Source of the DNA: Pseudomonas pohangensis
GTDB taxonomy: Bacteria > Pseudomonadota > Gammaproteobacteria > Pseudomonadales > Pseudomonadaceae
NCBI RefSeq assembly: GCF_900105995.1
Contig: NZ_LT629785.1
Location: 248,001-312,000 of the forward strand
Direction of reading: 5' to 3'
Length of the DNA stretch: 64,000 bases
In this document: positions 9,642 through 19,411 of the stretch, piece by piece
How the letters are laid out: every line of letters begins with the position of its first letter
Position numbering within the stretch: position 1 is the first letter of the stretch
Position numbers and translations under genes: made by a program
The notes under the pieces: generated by a model
Seen by the model: only the letters and a program-made list of their open reading frames with translations
Database searches by the model: none
What the model was told of the DNA's origin: nothing

Positions 9642-12128
9642 ATGCCAGACCTGCTTGCCGATTATCCGCGCGCCGCCAACGCCTATAACGAATTGCTCGA
9701 TGCACAAGGCCAGGTTCGCCCGCACTGGCAGCGTTTGTTCCGGGTTCTGGAGCGCAGCAGCCTGGCCCAGTTGAACCAGCGTCAGGCCCTGCTGGAGCGG
9801 CAGATCCAGGAAAATGGCGTCACCTACAACGTGCATGCCGACCCCGACGGCCTCGATCGCCAGTGGGCACTGGATCTGCTGCCGAACCTGATTCCCGCTG
9901 ACGAGTGGCAGCAGATCGCAGCCGGCGTGGCCCAGCGCGCCGGGTTGCTCAATCGCGTGCTGGCGGATCTGTATGGTCCCCAGCAATTGCTGCGCGAGGG
10001 GCTGCTGCCGGCCGAGCTGGTGTTCGGACACAACAACTTTCTCTGGCCCTGCCATGGCATGCAGGTACCCGGTAATACCTGGCTGCATCTGTATGCGGTG
10101 GATCTGGCGCGGGCCCCTGACGGGCGCTGGTGGGTGCTCGCCGATCGCACCCAGACACCTTCCGGCGCTGGCTACGCGCTGGAAAACCGGCAGATCGTGT
10201 CGCGCGCCTTGCCCGAGCTGTACCGTGATTTGCGCGTGCAGCACCTGTCCGGCTTTTTCCGCAGCCTGCAGGAGTTTCTGCGTCGGGAGGCCCCGGCAGA
10301 TGGCGAAACGCCGCTGGTGGTACTGCTGACCCCGGGGCGCCTGCACGAAAGCTATTTCGAACACCTGTATCTGGCGCGCCAGCTCGGCTTTCCGCTGGTC
10401 GAGGGCAGTGACCTGACGGTGCGCGACAATACCCTGTACCTGAAGACCCTGGATGGTTTGCAGCGCGTGCACGCCCTGTTGCGGCGTCTGGATGACGGTT
10501 TCTGCGATCCGCTGGAGTTGCGTACGGATTCCGCGCTGGGGGTTGCCGGCCTGCTGGAGGTGGTGCGCCAGGGGCGGGTACTGGTGGCCAATGCGCTGGG
10601 CAGCGGGGTGCTCGAATCGCCGGGCCTGCTGGGCTTCCTGCCGGCGATCAGTGAACACTGGCTGGGAGAAGAACTGTTGCTGCCCTCCATCGCCACCTGG
10701 TGGTGCGGTGAGCCGCCGGTGCTGGACGAGGCACTGGGAAAACTCGACGAACTGGTGATCAAACCGGCCTTTCCGTCACAGAGCTTCGAGCCGGTGTTCG
10801 GCCGTGATCTGGACGAGCAGGGCCTGCAGGAGCTGGAAGCGCGGGTCAGAAGCAGACCATATGCCTATGTCGCCCAGGAGATGGCCCAGTTGTCGCAAGC
10901 GGGCGTCTGGGATGGCCAGGCCTTGCAGCCGCGGGCGATCGGTATGCGGGTGTATGCGGTGGTGAGCAGGGACGGATACCGGGTGATGCCCGGCGGCCTG
11001 ACGCGGATTGCCGGATTGCCGGGTGCCGAGATTGTTTCCATGCAGCGCGGTGGCAGCAGCAAGGATACCTGGGTGCTCGGCGAGCGGATTCCCGGCAGCG
11101 AGCCGTGGAACTGGAGCAAGCCGTTGGGGGTAAAGGACCTGATCCGCAGTGACCCCTATCTGCCCTCCAGTGTGGTGGAAAACCTCTACTGGTTAGGCCG
11201 TTACAGCGAACGTTGTGACGATGGTGCGCGCCTGTTGCGGGTCCTGCTCAGCCGCTATGTGGAAGACGCCGACGAGCCACAAGCGCTGCAGATTGCCGTG
11301 GAGCTGGGTGAAGCCAGCGGCTGGCTGCCGCCCGGCGAGGAACTTGAGCAATGCCTGCGCCGCGGGCTGCTGGGGGCGGACTGGCCGCACAGCCTGAAAG
11401 CCAATTTGCAGAGTCTGCAGGGAGCTGCCAGTCAGGTGCGTGGCAAGTTGTCGCTGGAAAACTGGCAGGCCATGGTCGATCTGCAGCGCGAGGCCCATGC
11501 GCTGGATAGTGAAAACGCCGATCTGGGCGAATTGCTGGACTTTCTCAACCGCTTGCTGATGTCGCTGGCGTCACTCTCCGGTTTCGCCCTCGACGACATG
11601 ACCCGCGATGATGGCTGGCGTTTTCTGATGATTGGCCGGCATATAGAACGTCTGCAGTTTTTTGCCGACAGCCTGGCAATTTTTCTGCGCGGAGCCGGTG
11701 CGCGTGATCAGGCGGCGCTGGAGTGGCTGCTGGAACTGGGCAACAGCCTGATTACCTACCGCACCCGCTATCTGGCGGCACCGCAGCTGATCGCGGTGCT
11801 CGACCTGTTACTGCTGGATCCGCAGAACCCGCACTCGCTGGCGTTCCAGTTGCAGATGCTCGAGCGTTCGCTGCTGCAACTGGATCAGCGCTTTGACATG
11901 CAGCATGAAAATCCGCTCGGGCAGCTCCGGGCGCAGCTCGCGGCCTTTGATCTGGGTAGTCTGGATGAGCAGGGATTGTTCGGTGCAGCCGGCGTGCGTG
12001 AGGTGCTGGAAGGCCTGGCGGACCTGTTGCAGGCGATTTCCGCCGGTGCCGGACAGCTCTCCGATCGTCTGGCCTTGCGCCATTTTGCCCACGTCGACGA
12101 TGTCAGCCAGCAAACGCTTTCCTACTGA
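9642..12128 (+). CDS. Circularly permuted ATP-grasp protein fused to an alpha-E (DUF403) domain
   Basis: The N-terminal about 490 residues are a circularly permuted type 2 ATP-grasp domain (DUF404/DUF407): GVTYNVHADPDGLDRQWALDLLP, VFGHNNFLWPCHGM, WVLADRTQTPSGAGYALENR, LVIKPAFPSQ, VAQEMAQLSQ and RVYAVVSRDGYRVMPGGLTR. From about 505 (SVVENLYWLGRYSERCDDGARLL) to the end it is the all-helical alpha-E domain. In many genomes these are two separate proteins; here they form one 828-aa chain. ATP-grasp enzymes join a carboxylate to an amine or thiol using ATP, so this is the probable ligase of the operon. The third gene begins within 7 nt of its stop, showing co-translation. Product unknown. Confidence 0.88.
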   Translation: MPDLLADYPRAANAYNELLDAQGQVRPHWQRLFRVLERSSLAQLNQRQALLERQIQENGVTYNVHADPDGLDRQWALDLLPNLIPADEWQQIAAGVAQRAGLLNRVLADLYGPQQLLREGLLPAELVFGHNNFLWPCHGMQVPGNTWLHLYAVDLARAPDGRWWVLADRTQTPSGAGYALENRQIVSRALPELYRDLRVQHLSGFFRSLQEFLRREAPADGETPLVVLLTPGRLHESYFEHLYLARQLGFPLVEGSDLTVRDNTLYLKTLDGLQRVHALLRRLDDGFCDPLELRTDSALGVAGLLEVVRQGRVLVANALGSGVLESPGLLGFLPAISEHWLGEELLLPSIATWWCGEPPVLDEALGKLDELVIKPAFPSQSFEPVFGRDLDEQGLQELEARVRSRPYAYVAQEMAQLSQAGVWDGQALQPRAIGMRVYAVVSRDGYRVMPGGLTRIAGLPGAEIVSMQRGGSSKDTWVLGERIPGSEPWNWSKPLGVKDLIRSDPYLPSSVVENLYWLGRYSERCDDGARLLRVLLSRYVEDADEPQALQIAVELGEASGWLPPGEELEQCLRRGLLGADWPHSLKANLQSLQGAASQVRGKLSLENWQAMVDLQREAHALDSENADLGELLDFLNRLLMSLASLSGFALDDMTRDDGWRFLMIGRHIERLQFFADSLAIFLRGAGARDQAALEWLLELGNSLITYRTRYLAAPQLIAVLDLLLLDPQNPHSLAFQLQMLERSLLQLDQRFDMQHENPLGQLRAQLAAFDLGSLDEQGLFGAAGVREVLEGLADLLQAISAGAGQLSDRLALRHFAHVDDVSQQTLSY

Positions 12129-12135
12129 GATGCAC

Positions 12136-13119
12136 ATGAGCAAAAGCCAGCGTTACCAGATACTCCACGACACCCACTACCGGTATGCCGCGCCGGTGTC
12201 GCTGGCCCAGCAACTGGCGCATCTGTGGCCGCGTGCATGCACCCGCCAGCGTTGCCTGTACAACGAGATGGAAATCCTGCCGCCGCCCAGTCAGCGCCAG
12301 GACACGCTGGATGCGTTTGGCAATCCGCTGACGCGACTGGCCTTCGAGCGGCCGCATGCCGAGCTGCAGGTCAAGGCGCGGCTGATGGTCGAGGTGTTTC
12401 CTCATGAGGCCTATGCACTGGACAAGTCGCCGCCGTGGGAGCAGGTGCGCGAAAAACTGGCGTACCACGGTGGTGCATTGTCCGCAGAAGAACTGGAGGC
12501 GGTGCGCTATCGGGTCGAGTCACCTTTCGTGCGCCTGAAACAGGCTTTTGTCGATTACGCCGAAGACTGTTTTGTCGCGCAGCAACCGTTTTTACAGGCG
12601 GTGGCGGCGTTGATGGACAAGATCTTCAGCGAGTTCACCTACGATCCGGAGGCGACACTGATTGCCACGCCGTTGCTCGAGGTGCTGGAGAGTCGTCGCG
12701 GGGTCTGTCAGGACTTTGCCCACCTGATGCTCGCCTGTCTGCGCGCGCGCGGTTTTGCCGCACGTTACGTCAGTGGCTACCTGCTGACCCATCCGCCGGC
12801 CGGGCAGCTGCGCATGATCGGTGCCGATGCCTCGCACGCCTGGGTTTCGGTGTATTGCCCGGTGCTTGGCTGGGTCGATTTCGATCCGACCAACAACCTG
12901 CTGCCGGATGTCGAACACATCACCCTGGCCTGGGGGCGGGATTTTGCCGATGTGTCACCCCTGCGCGGGGTGATTCTCGGCGGCGGCAACCATGATCCCG
13001 AAGTGCGCGTGACCGTCATGCCGGCCAGTGAAATGCCCCAGGTTCAGACTCAATCCCAGTCCCAGTCACCGCCGCGGACCATGACCCACAACGCGCTGCA
13101 GGTACCGCCGCGCACCTGA
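12136..13119 (+). CDS. Transglutaminase family protein (second of the operon)
   Basis: The 327-aa protein carries a bacterial transglutaminase N-terminal domain (about 1-90) and a transglutaminase core with Cys191 (RRGVCQDFAHL), His234 (DASHAWVSV) and Asp250 (WVDFDPTNN). The His-Asp spacing of 16 is the same as in the operon's first gene. There is no signal peptide, so it should act in the cytoplasm. ATG 12136 is used because GAG lies about 6 nt upstream; ATG 12130 is an equally readable alternative adding 2 residues. The C-terminus ends in a Gln/Ser/Pro-rich low-complexity stretch. It is probably the hydrolase or transferase counterpart of the ATP-grasp ligase upstream. Confidence 0.88.
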   Translation: MSKSQRYQILHDTHYRYAAPVSLAQQLAHLWPRACTRQRCLYNEMEILPPPSQRQDTLDAFGNPLTRLAFERPHAELQVKARLMVEVFPHEAYALDKSPPWEQVREKLAYHGGALSAEELEAVRYRVESPFVRLKQAFVDYAEDCFVAQQPFLQAVAALMDKIFSEFTYDPEATLIATPLLEVLESRRGVCQDFAHLMLACLRARGFAARYVSGYLLTHPPAGQLRMIGADASHAWVSVYCPVLGWVDFDPTNNLLPDVEHITLAWGRDFADVSPLRGVILGGGNHDPEVRVTVMPASEMPQVQTQSQSQSPPRTMTHNALQVPPRT

Positions 13120-13122
13120 GCT

Positions 13123-13165
13123 GAAACCGGCAGGCACTGTTTTGGCGCCCTGCAGGGCCGGTTTC
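13123..13165 (+). terminator. Terminator-like inverted repeat after the transglutaminase operon
   Basis: GAAACCGGC and GCCGGTTTC (9 bp) are separated by 25 nt and followed by TTCC rather than a long T-run. The position right after the last stop fits an operon end, but the long loop keeps this tentative. Confidence 0.4.
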
Positions 13166-13277
13166 TTCCGAGGCGACTGCTTTGCTGCGCTTTTCTGGCG
13201 CAAGCCGCTGATTAGTGGCGGGCTGTCCTGTGCCCCTGACGGGCTGCGCAGCAGCGCCGCCGCTGGAAAGTTGCTTC

Positions 13278-13293
13278 TGGCGCAAGAGTTGCA
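13278..13293 (+). promoter_or_regulatory. Sigma-54 (-24/-12) promoter of the ammonium transporter gene
   Basis: TGGCGCAAGAGTTGCA fits the RpoN consensus with the correct spacing. The predicted start near 13304 lies about 24 nt before the ATG. Control of amt genes by sigma-54 and NtrC is well established in proteobacteria, which supports the call. Confidence 0.75.
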
Positions 13294-13327
13294 ATGTGCC
13301 CGGCAGTAATCATTCTAGGGGCACATC

Positions 13328-14623
<1,296 letters not shown>

Positions 14624-14624
14624 G

Positions 14625-15269
14625 ATGAGTCTGGTCACGCGCCGTCGTGCGATCTACACGGGACTGGTCAGGCATCTTCCGGAAGCCGAACTGATGCCGA
14701 TCCTGTCTTTCTGGGAAGCCAATTACGCGGAAAAACCGCCCTTTGCGCTCAATGAATTTCTCGGCGAGGTGGTCAAACGTTGCAGTCAGAAACTGGAGCG
14801 GGCCAGCCTCTACCGAGAGCTGATTGGCATCATGAACGGGCCGGCAACGGCCTTGTTGCCTGATCCGTTGCCACAACTCGAGGACTGGCGGCGGGGTGCC
14901 GGTGTCAATGCCGAGGAAGTCAGCGGGCCCGAGGTGCAGGCGCGGCAGACCTTTGCTGCGCTCAGCGAGGTATTGTTTGCCGCGCTCACGGATGTCCAGT
15001 TGCATGCGCTGCGGCAGCAGCTGAGCAGTCATCTGGGCGCGCTGGGGCTCAGCACCGAGTTGCGCCTGCGGGTGCGCGCCTGGCTGGAGCAGGGCAGTGG
15101 ATTGGCGCGTATCCAGCTGGAACTGGAGCAATGGCGCCACTTGCTCAACATGATCTACGAGGGGTTGTGCGAACAGCTTGGTCCGGTCGCGGCTGACCAG
15201 TTGCTAAGTCGTGCGGTGCGCCAGGTAGACCAGCTGCGGTTGCGCTTGCCGCCGCAGAAACTGCTCTAG
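14625..15269 (+). CDS. Protein of unknown function coupled to amt
   Basis: I do not recognise a family. The 214-aa protein is predicted soluble and mostly alpha-helical, with no signal peptide, Cys cluster or nucleotide-binding motif. It is Leu/Glu/Arg rich, for example LRQQLSSHLGALGL and LEQWRHLLNMIYEGL near residues 125-185. The ATG lies 1 nt after the amt stop (TGAGATG) with GGAGA upstream, so it is almost certainly translated from the amt transcript. That context makes a nitrogen-linked role possible, but nothing in the sequence shows one. Confidence 0.8.
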   Translation: MSLVTRRRAIYTGLVRHLPEAELMPILSFWEANYAEKPPFALNEFLGEVVKRCSQKLERASLYRELIGIMNGPATALLPDPLPQLEDWRRGAGVNAEEVSGPEVQARQTFAALSEVLFAALTDVQLHALRQQLSSHLGALGLSTELRLRVRAWLEQGSGLARIQLELEQWRHLLNMIYEGLCEQLGPVAADQLLSRAVRQVDQLRLRLPPQKLL

Positions 15270-15270
15270 A

Positions 15271-15312
15271 CAGGGCGGTGACGGGCGTGCATGGCAACGC
15301 CCGTCAGCCCTG
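15271..15312. terminator. Long hairpin between convergent genes (unknown gene / ppk2)
   Basis: CAGGGC-GG-TGACGGGCGT pairs with ACGCCCGTCA-GCCCTG around an 8-nt loop, giving 16 base pairs with a 2-nt bulge. No strong T-run follows on either strand. It is probably a bidirectional transcription end or RNA-stabilising element. Confidence 0.55.
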
Positions 15313-15323
15313 TTAGCCCGGGC

Positions 15324-16142
15324 TCAGAACGGTTCGGCGATGTACTTGAACGGGTAAGTGACCGTTTTTTCCTTGCCGATCTTGCGCTTGGGCAGCTTGA
15401 CCTTGGGCTGCTTGATCTCCTCGTAGGGAATCTGTTGCAGCAGGTGGGTCAGCAGGTTCAGGCGCACGCGCTTCTTGTCTTCCGAGCGAGCCACGAACCA
15501 GGGTGCCCATGACGTATCGCTGGCTTCGAACATCTCGTCGCGGGCATGGGTATAGTCATCCCAGCGGGTGAACGACTTGATATCCATCGGCGACAGTTTC
15601 CAGGTCTTGCGTCCGTCATCGATGCGGTCGCCAAGACGGCGTTCCTGCTCTTCCGGGCTGACTTCCAGCCAGTACTTGATCAGGATGATGCCGGATTGGG
15701 TCATGGTCTTTTCGAACGCCGGTACCTGCTCGAGAAATGCTTTTGTCTGTGCTTCCGTGCAGAAGCCCATGACCCGCTCGACGCCGGCGCGGTTGTACCA
15801 GCTGCGATCGAAGATCACCACTTCGCCGGCAGCCGGGAAGTGCTTGATGTAACGCTGTACGTACATCTGGCTTTTTTCCCGGTCGGAGGGTGCGGGCAAC
15901 GCCACTACGCGAAATGTCCGCGGACTGACGCGCTCGGTCAGCGCCTTGATGGTGCCGCCCTTGCCCGCGCCATCACGGCCTTCGAAGACCACGATGACCT
16001 TGGCGCCGGTAGCGATCACCCACTGCTGCAGCTTGACCAGTTCCACATGAATCGCGCGCAGTTGTTTCTCGTATTCTTTGCGGCCGAGCTTTTCGCTGCC
16101 CTTCGCTTCAGGGCTGGCAGTTTCATGGTTATGCTTTTTCAT
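15324..16142 (-). CDS. ppk2: Polyphosphate kinase 2
   Basis: PPK2 transfers phosphate between polyphosphate and nucleoside diphosphates or monophosphates. The 272-aa protein has the Walker A-like FEGRDGAGKGG, the FDRSWYNRAGVE lid-region motif and the usual KSFTRWDDYTHARDEM C-terminal block of single-domain PPK2 proteins. ATG 16142 is chosen because GAGG lies 5 nt upstream (GAGGCACGAATG). The frame stays open into lipA, and ATG 16157 is a weaker alternative. It lies downstream of lipA, but a terminator hairpin stands between them, so it may be transcribed separately. Which class of PPK2 (NDP- or NMP-directed) cannot be read reliably by eye. Confidence 0.92.
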   Translation of the reverse strand: MKKHNHETASPEAKGSEKLGRKEYEKQLRAIHVELVKLQQWVIATGAKVIVVFEGRDGAGKGGTIKALTERVSPRTFRVVALPAPSDREKSQMYVQRYIKHFPAAGEVVIFDRSWYNRAGVERVMGFCTEAQTKAFLEQVPAFEKTMTQSGIILIKYWLEVSPEEQERRLGDRIDDGRKTWKLSPMDIKSFTRWDDYTHARDEMFEASDTSWAPWFVARSEDKKRVRLNLLTHLLQQIPYEEIKQPKVKLPKRKIGKEKTVTYPFKYIAEPF

Positions 16143-16165
16143 TCGTGCCTCGATCATTTGAGCGA

Positions 16166-16192
16166 TTAAATTACCACGTGAGAGCGTGGTAA
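16166..16192 (-). terminator. Rho-independent terminator after lipA
   Basis: Read on the minus strand, TTACCACG and CGTGGTAA form a perfect 8-bp stem with a 6-nt loop, followed by TTTAAT. The stem starts 2 nt past the lipA stop. The short U-tract suggests partial termination. Confidence 0.65.
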
Positions 16193-16194
16193 CT

Positions 16195-17172
16195 TTAATC
16201 GATTTTGCCGGCGTGTGCTTGCTGGTCGGCATGGTAGGACGATCGCACCAGCGGGCCGGAAGCGACATTCTTGAAGCCCATTCTGGTGCCTTCTGCGGCG
16301 AACCAGTCGAAGATGTCCGGATGCACGAAGCGCTGCACTGCCAGATGGCTGCGCGATGGTTGCAGGTACTGGCCGAGGGTGAGCATGTCGATGTCGTGTT
16401 CGCGCATGCGCTGCATGACTTCGATGACTTCCTCGTCGGTTTCGCCCAGCCCGAGCATCAGCCCGGACTTGGTCGGTACGCCGGGAACACGCTGTTTGAA
16501 CTTTTCCAGCAGGTCCAGCGACCACTCGAAATCGGAGCCGGGGCGGGCGGCCTTGTACAGCCGCGGCACGGTTTCCAGATTGTGGTTGAACACATCCGGC
16601 GGCTCCGTGGCAGTGATGTCGAGCGCGATCTCCATGCGCCCGCGGTAGTCGGGCACCAGGGTTTCCAGCTGGGTAGCGGGAGACACACGGCGGATTTCGC
16701 GCAGGCAGTCGGCAAAGTGCTGGGCACCGCCATCGCGCAGATCATCGCGATCCACCGAAGTAATCACCACGTACTTCAGGCGCAGGTCGGCAATCGCGCT
16801 GGCCAGATTCTGCGGCTCATTGGTATCCAGCGGCTTGGGCCGGCCGTGGCCGACATCGCAGAACGGGCAACGGCGGGTGCAGATATCACCCATGATCATG
16901 AAGGTCGCCGTGCCGCCGGAGAAGCACTCGCCCAGATTCGGGCAGGCGGCTTCCTCGCAGACGCTGTGCAGCTTGTGCTTGCGCAGCAGCTGCTTGATGC
17001 GGTCGACCTCGGGCGAAACCGGCATGCGCACGCGGATCCAGTCCGGTTTGCGCGGCAATTCGTCGGTCGGAATGATCTTGACCGGAATCCGCGCGACCTT
17101 GTCCGCGCCGCGCAGTTTGACGCCGGTTTCCACCTTGGTCGGGCCCTTGCCCGTGGGTTCTACATTGCTCAT
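16195..17172 (-). CDS. lipA: Lipoyl synthase
   Basis: LipA inserts two sulfurs into octanoyl groups on lipoyl domains. The 325-aa protein shows both iron-sulfur motifs: CEEAACPNLGEC (C-x4-C-x5-C, auxiliary cluster) and CTRRCPFC (C-x3-C-x2-C, radical SAM cluster). The C-terminal RSSYHADQ stretch is conserved and supplies the Ser ligand. Its start overlaps the lipB stop by 4 nt, so the two enzymes of the pathway are translationally coupled. Confidence 0.97.
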   Translation of the reverse strand: MSNVEPTGKGPTKVETGVKLRGADKVARIPVKIIPTDELPRKPDWIRVRMPVSPEVDRIKQLLRKHKLHSVCEEAACPNLGECFSGGTATFMIMGDICTRRCPFCDVGHGRPKPLDTNEPQNLASAIADLRLKYVVITSVDRDDLRDGGAQHFADCLREIRRVSPATQLETLVPDYRGRMEIALDITATEPPDVFNHNLETVPRLYKAARPGSDFEWSLDLLEKFKQRVPGVPTKSGLMLGLGETDEEVIEVMQRMREHDIDMLTLGQYLQPSRSHLAVQRFVHPDIFDWFAAEGTRMGFKNVASGPLVRSSYHADQQAHAGKID

Positions 17173-17849
17173 GTCAGTTCCAGCCCTCCAGTGAGGGTCA
17201 TGTGATCGGCATAGCCGAGCGATTCGACCAGTTGCTGGCGCAGTCGCGCCTGTACTGCGGCGATGGACAGCGGAGCGGTCAGATCACGCAACTGGGTCAT
17301 CGGCAGGTTGGCCATGCCGCAGGGGTTGATGCGCTGAAAGGGTTGCAGATCCATGTCGACATTCAGTGACAGACCGTGGAAGGAGCAACCGTGGCGGATA
17401 CGCAGGCCGAGCGAGGCGATCTTGGCACCGTCCACGTACACGCCGGGGGCGTCGCTGCGGGCGTTGGCCGGAATGCCGTAGCCAGCCAGCAGGTCGATCA
17501 GGCACTGCTCGATGCGGGTGACCATGTCGCGTACGCCCAGCCCGGAACGGCGGATATCCAGCAGCAGATAGCCAACCAGCTGGCCCGGGCCGTGGTAGGT
17601 CACCTGACCGCCACGATCGACCTGCACCACCGGAATATCGCCGGGAAACAGTACATGCTCGGCCTTGCCGGCCTGGCCCTGGGTGAATACCGGCGGGTGC
17701 TCGAGCAGCCAGATTTCGTCCATGGTCTGCGCGTCGCGGCTATCGGTAAAGCGCTGCATGGCATGCCAGACCGGTTCGTAGGCAACCTGACCAAGCTCAC
17801 GGAAACCCAGTGTGCGAAAGTCGGGAGCCAGTGCCGCCGCAGTATCCAT
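17169..17849 (-). CDS. lipB: Octanoyltransferase
   Basis: LipB moves octanoyl from acyl carrier protein to lipoyl domains, the step before LipA. It has 226 residues, with the RGGQVTYHGPGQLVGY signature, the catalytic Lys143 in GAKIASLGLRI and Cys177 in NPCGMANLPMT. Its ATG shares one base with the stop of the upstream ybeD-type gene. It therefore lies in a tightly packed run dacA, ybeD, lipB, lipA. Confidence 0.97.
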   Translation of the reverse strand: MDTAAALAPDFRTLGFRELGQVAYEPVWHAMQRFTDSRDAQTMDEIWLLEHPPVFTQGQAGKAEHVLFPGDIPVVQVDRGGQVTYHGPGQLVGYLLLDIRRSGLGVRDMVTRIEQCLIDLLAGYGIPANARSDAPGVYVDGAKIASLGLRIRHGCSFHGLSLNVDMDLQPFQRINPCGMANLPMTQLRDLTAPLSIAAVQARLRQQLVESLGYADHMTLTGGLELT

Positions 17850-18127
17850 TACAGAACCATTTGCACGCGGCCGGTGGCACGCAGGTCCTGATGGATGGCT
17901 TGCAGTTGCTCAACGCCGGTGGCGGTGATCAATACCTGCACGGAGAGAAAGCGGCCGTTCTTGCTGTCGCGGACGCTCAGGCTGGTAGCGTCGAAATCCG
18001 CCGCATGGCGCTGGATGATCTCTACGACCAGTTCAGTGAAGCCGTCGCCGGACTCGCCGATGATCTTGATCGGGTAGCGCTCGCAGGGGAAGTCGATTTT
18101 TGGCGGTGTTGCAGTTTGCTCGGACAT
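17849..18127 (-). CDS. ybeD: DUF493 / YbeD family protein
   Basis: This 92-aa soluble protein belongs to the YbeD/DUF493 family (PCERYPIKIIGESGDGFTELVVEI start, SVRDSKNGRFLSVQVLITATG centre), whose fold resembles ACT regulatory domains. It sits between dacA and lipB here as in E. coli and Pseudomonas. Its exact function is unknown; the constant link with lipB suggests a role near lipoate synthesis. Confidence 0.92.
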   Translation of the reverse strand: MSEQTATPPKIDFPCERYPIKIIGESGDGFTELVVEIIQRHAADFDATSLSVRDSKNGRFLSVQVLITATGVEQLQAIHQDLRATGRVQMVL

Positions 18128-18146
18128 GATCTGCAGCCTTGCTGGG

Positions 18147-18173
18147 GCCGGCCACCCGGAACAGGCGGCCGGC
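18147..18173 (-). terminator. GC-rich hairpin between dacA and ybeD
   Basis: GCCGGCC and GGCCGGC (7 bp) flank a 13-nt loop directly after the dacA stop. There is no T-run, so it is more likely an RNA-processing or stability hairpin than a full stop. Confidence 0.35.
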
Positions 18174-18179
18174 AGCCAG

Positions 18180-19352
18180 TCAGTTGAGTAGTTGGAAGAA
18201 GAACAGACGAATGCTATCCCACAGACGCCGGAACAGACCGGCTTCTTCCACTGCTTCGAGTGTCACCAGGTCAACGCTGTCGACTACTTTGCCGTCAAGC
18301 GTCAGGTCAACCTTGCCCACCACCGCGCCTTTGGCCAGCGGAGCTTCAAGCAGGGGATTCACCTGGATGGCCGGTTGCAGCTTGTCTACCTGGCCTTTGG
18401 GCAGCGTCAGCGTCAGATCCTGAGCCAGGCCGACTTTGACCTGCTCGGTGGTGCCTTTCCAGACGCGGGCCTCTGCCAGTTGCTGATCCTTGTGGTAGAA
18501 GGTCTTGCTTTCGAAATAGCGGAAACCGTAGGTCAGCAGCTTTTGCGTCTCGGCCGCGCGCGCCGCCGGGCTGGTTGTGCCGAAAACGGCGGTAATCAGG
18601 CGCGTACCATCGCGCACGGCAGAAGAGACCAGGCAATAGCCGGCTTCTTCGGTGTGTCCGGTCTTCAGTCCGTCAACCGTGCTGTCACGCCACAACAGCA
18701 GGTTGCGGTTGCCCTGCTTGATGTTGTTCCAGGTGTAATCCTTCTGCTTGTAGATGGCGTAGTGCTCGGGATCCACCTGAATGATGGCGCGGGCCAGCTT
18801 GGCCATGTCGCTGGCGCTGGAGTAGTGCTCCGGGTCCGGCAAGCCGGTGGCGTTCATGAAATGGGAGTTCTGCATGCCGAGCTGTTCGGCGGTTTTGTTC
18901 ATCAGGTCGGCGAAGGCGTCTTCGCTGCCGGCGATGTATTCAGCCAGGGCAATACTGGCGTCGTTGCCGGACTGGATGATGATGCCGTGCAGCAGCGCGT
19001 CCACCGGCACCTGGCTGTCGAGCGGCAGGAACATGGTCGAACCGCCGGAAGCGGCGCCGCCGGCGCGCCAGGCATGTTCGCTGACCGGCACCGGATCCTG
19101 TTCGCCGATCTCGCCGGAACGGATCTTCAGGGTGCCGATGTAGGCGGTCATCAGTTTGGTCAGGCTGGCGGGCGGCAGGCGCTCGTCACCATTGTTCTCC
19201 AGCAGTACCTGACCGCTGGCGGCGTCCATCAGCACGTAGGATTTGGCGGCCAGTTGCGGTGGCGCGGGAATGGCTGTCGCAGCCATTGCACTGGCGCTGA
19301 CAAACAGCGAAACAAGCAGGGTGAGGCGTTGGGCAAAGCTGGTGATGTTCAT
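18180..19352 (-). CDS. dacA: D-alanyl-D-alanine carboxypeptidase (PBP5/6 type)
   Basis: It trims the terminal D-Ala from peptidoglycan pentapeptides in the periplasm. The 390-aa protein has a signal peptide (cleavage after AMA) and active-site S63-L-T-K66. The second and third penicillin-binding motifs are SGN (IIQSGNDASIAL) and KTG (GLKTGHTE). A PBP5 C-terminal beta domain follows. An amphipathic end rich in Phe and Arg (LFRRLWDSIRLFFFQLLN) anchors it to the membrane. ATG 19352 is used as the start of a normal signal peptide; upstream in-frame codons lack one. Confidence 0.96.
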   Translation of the reverse strand: MNITSFAQRLTLLVSLFVSASAMAATAIPAPPQLAAKSYVLMDAASGQVLLENNGDERLPPASLTKLMTAYIGTLKIRSGEIGEQDPVPVSEHAWRAGGAASGGSTMFLPLDSQVPVDALLHGIIIQSGNDASIALAEYIAGSEDAFADLMNKTAEQLGMQNSHFMNATGLPDPEHYSSASDMAKLARAIIQVDPEHYAIYKQKDYTWNNIKQGNRNLLLWRDSTVDGLKTGHTEEAGYCLVSSAVRDGTRLITAVFGTTSPAARAAETQKLLTYGFRYFESKTFYHKDQQLAEARVWKGTTEQVKVGLAQDLTLTLPKGQVDKLQPAIQVNPLLEAPLAKGAVVGKVDLTLDGKVVDSVDLVTLEAVEEAGLFRRLWDSIRLFFFQLLN

Positions 19353-19411
19353 CCGGTTCTCTGAGTTGGCTAGGGGTCTAACAGGCCCTTGCGGGCACAT
19401 GGGGCAGCGGG

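Noticed and set aside
13196..13211. TGGCGCAAGCCGCTGA as another sigma-54 site before amt
   Set aside because: It has the -24 half but no TTGC at -12; the site at 13278 fits both halves.
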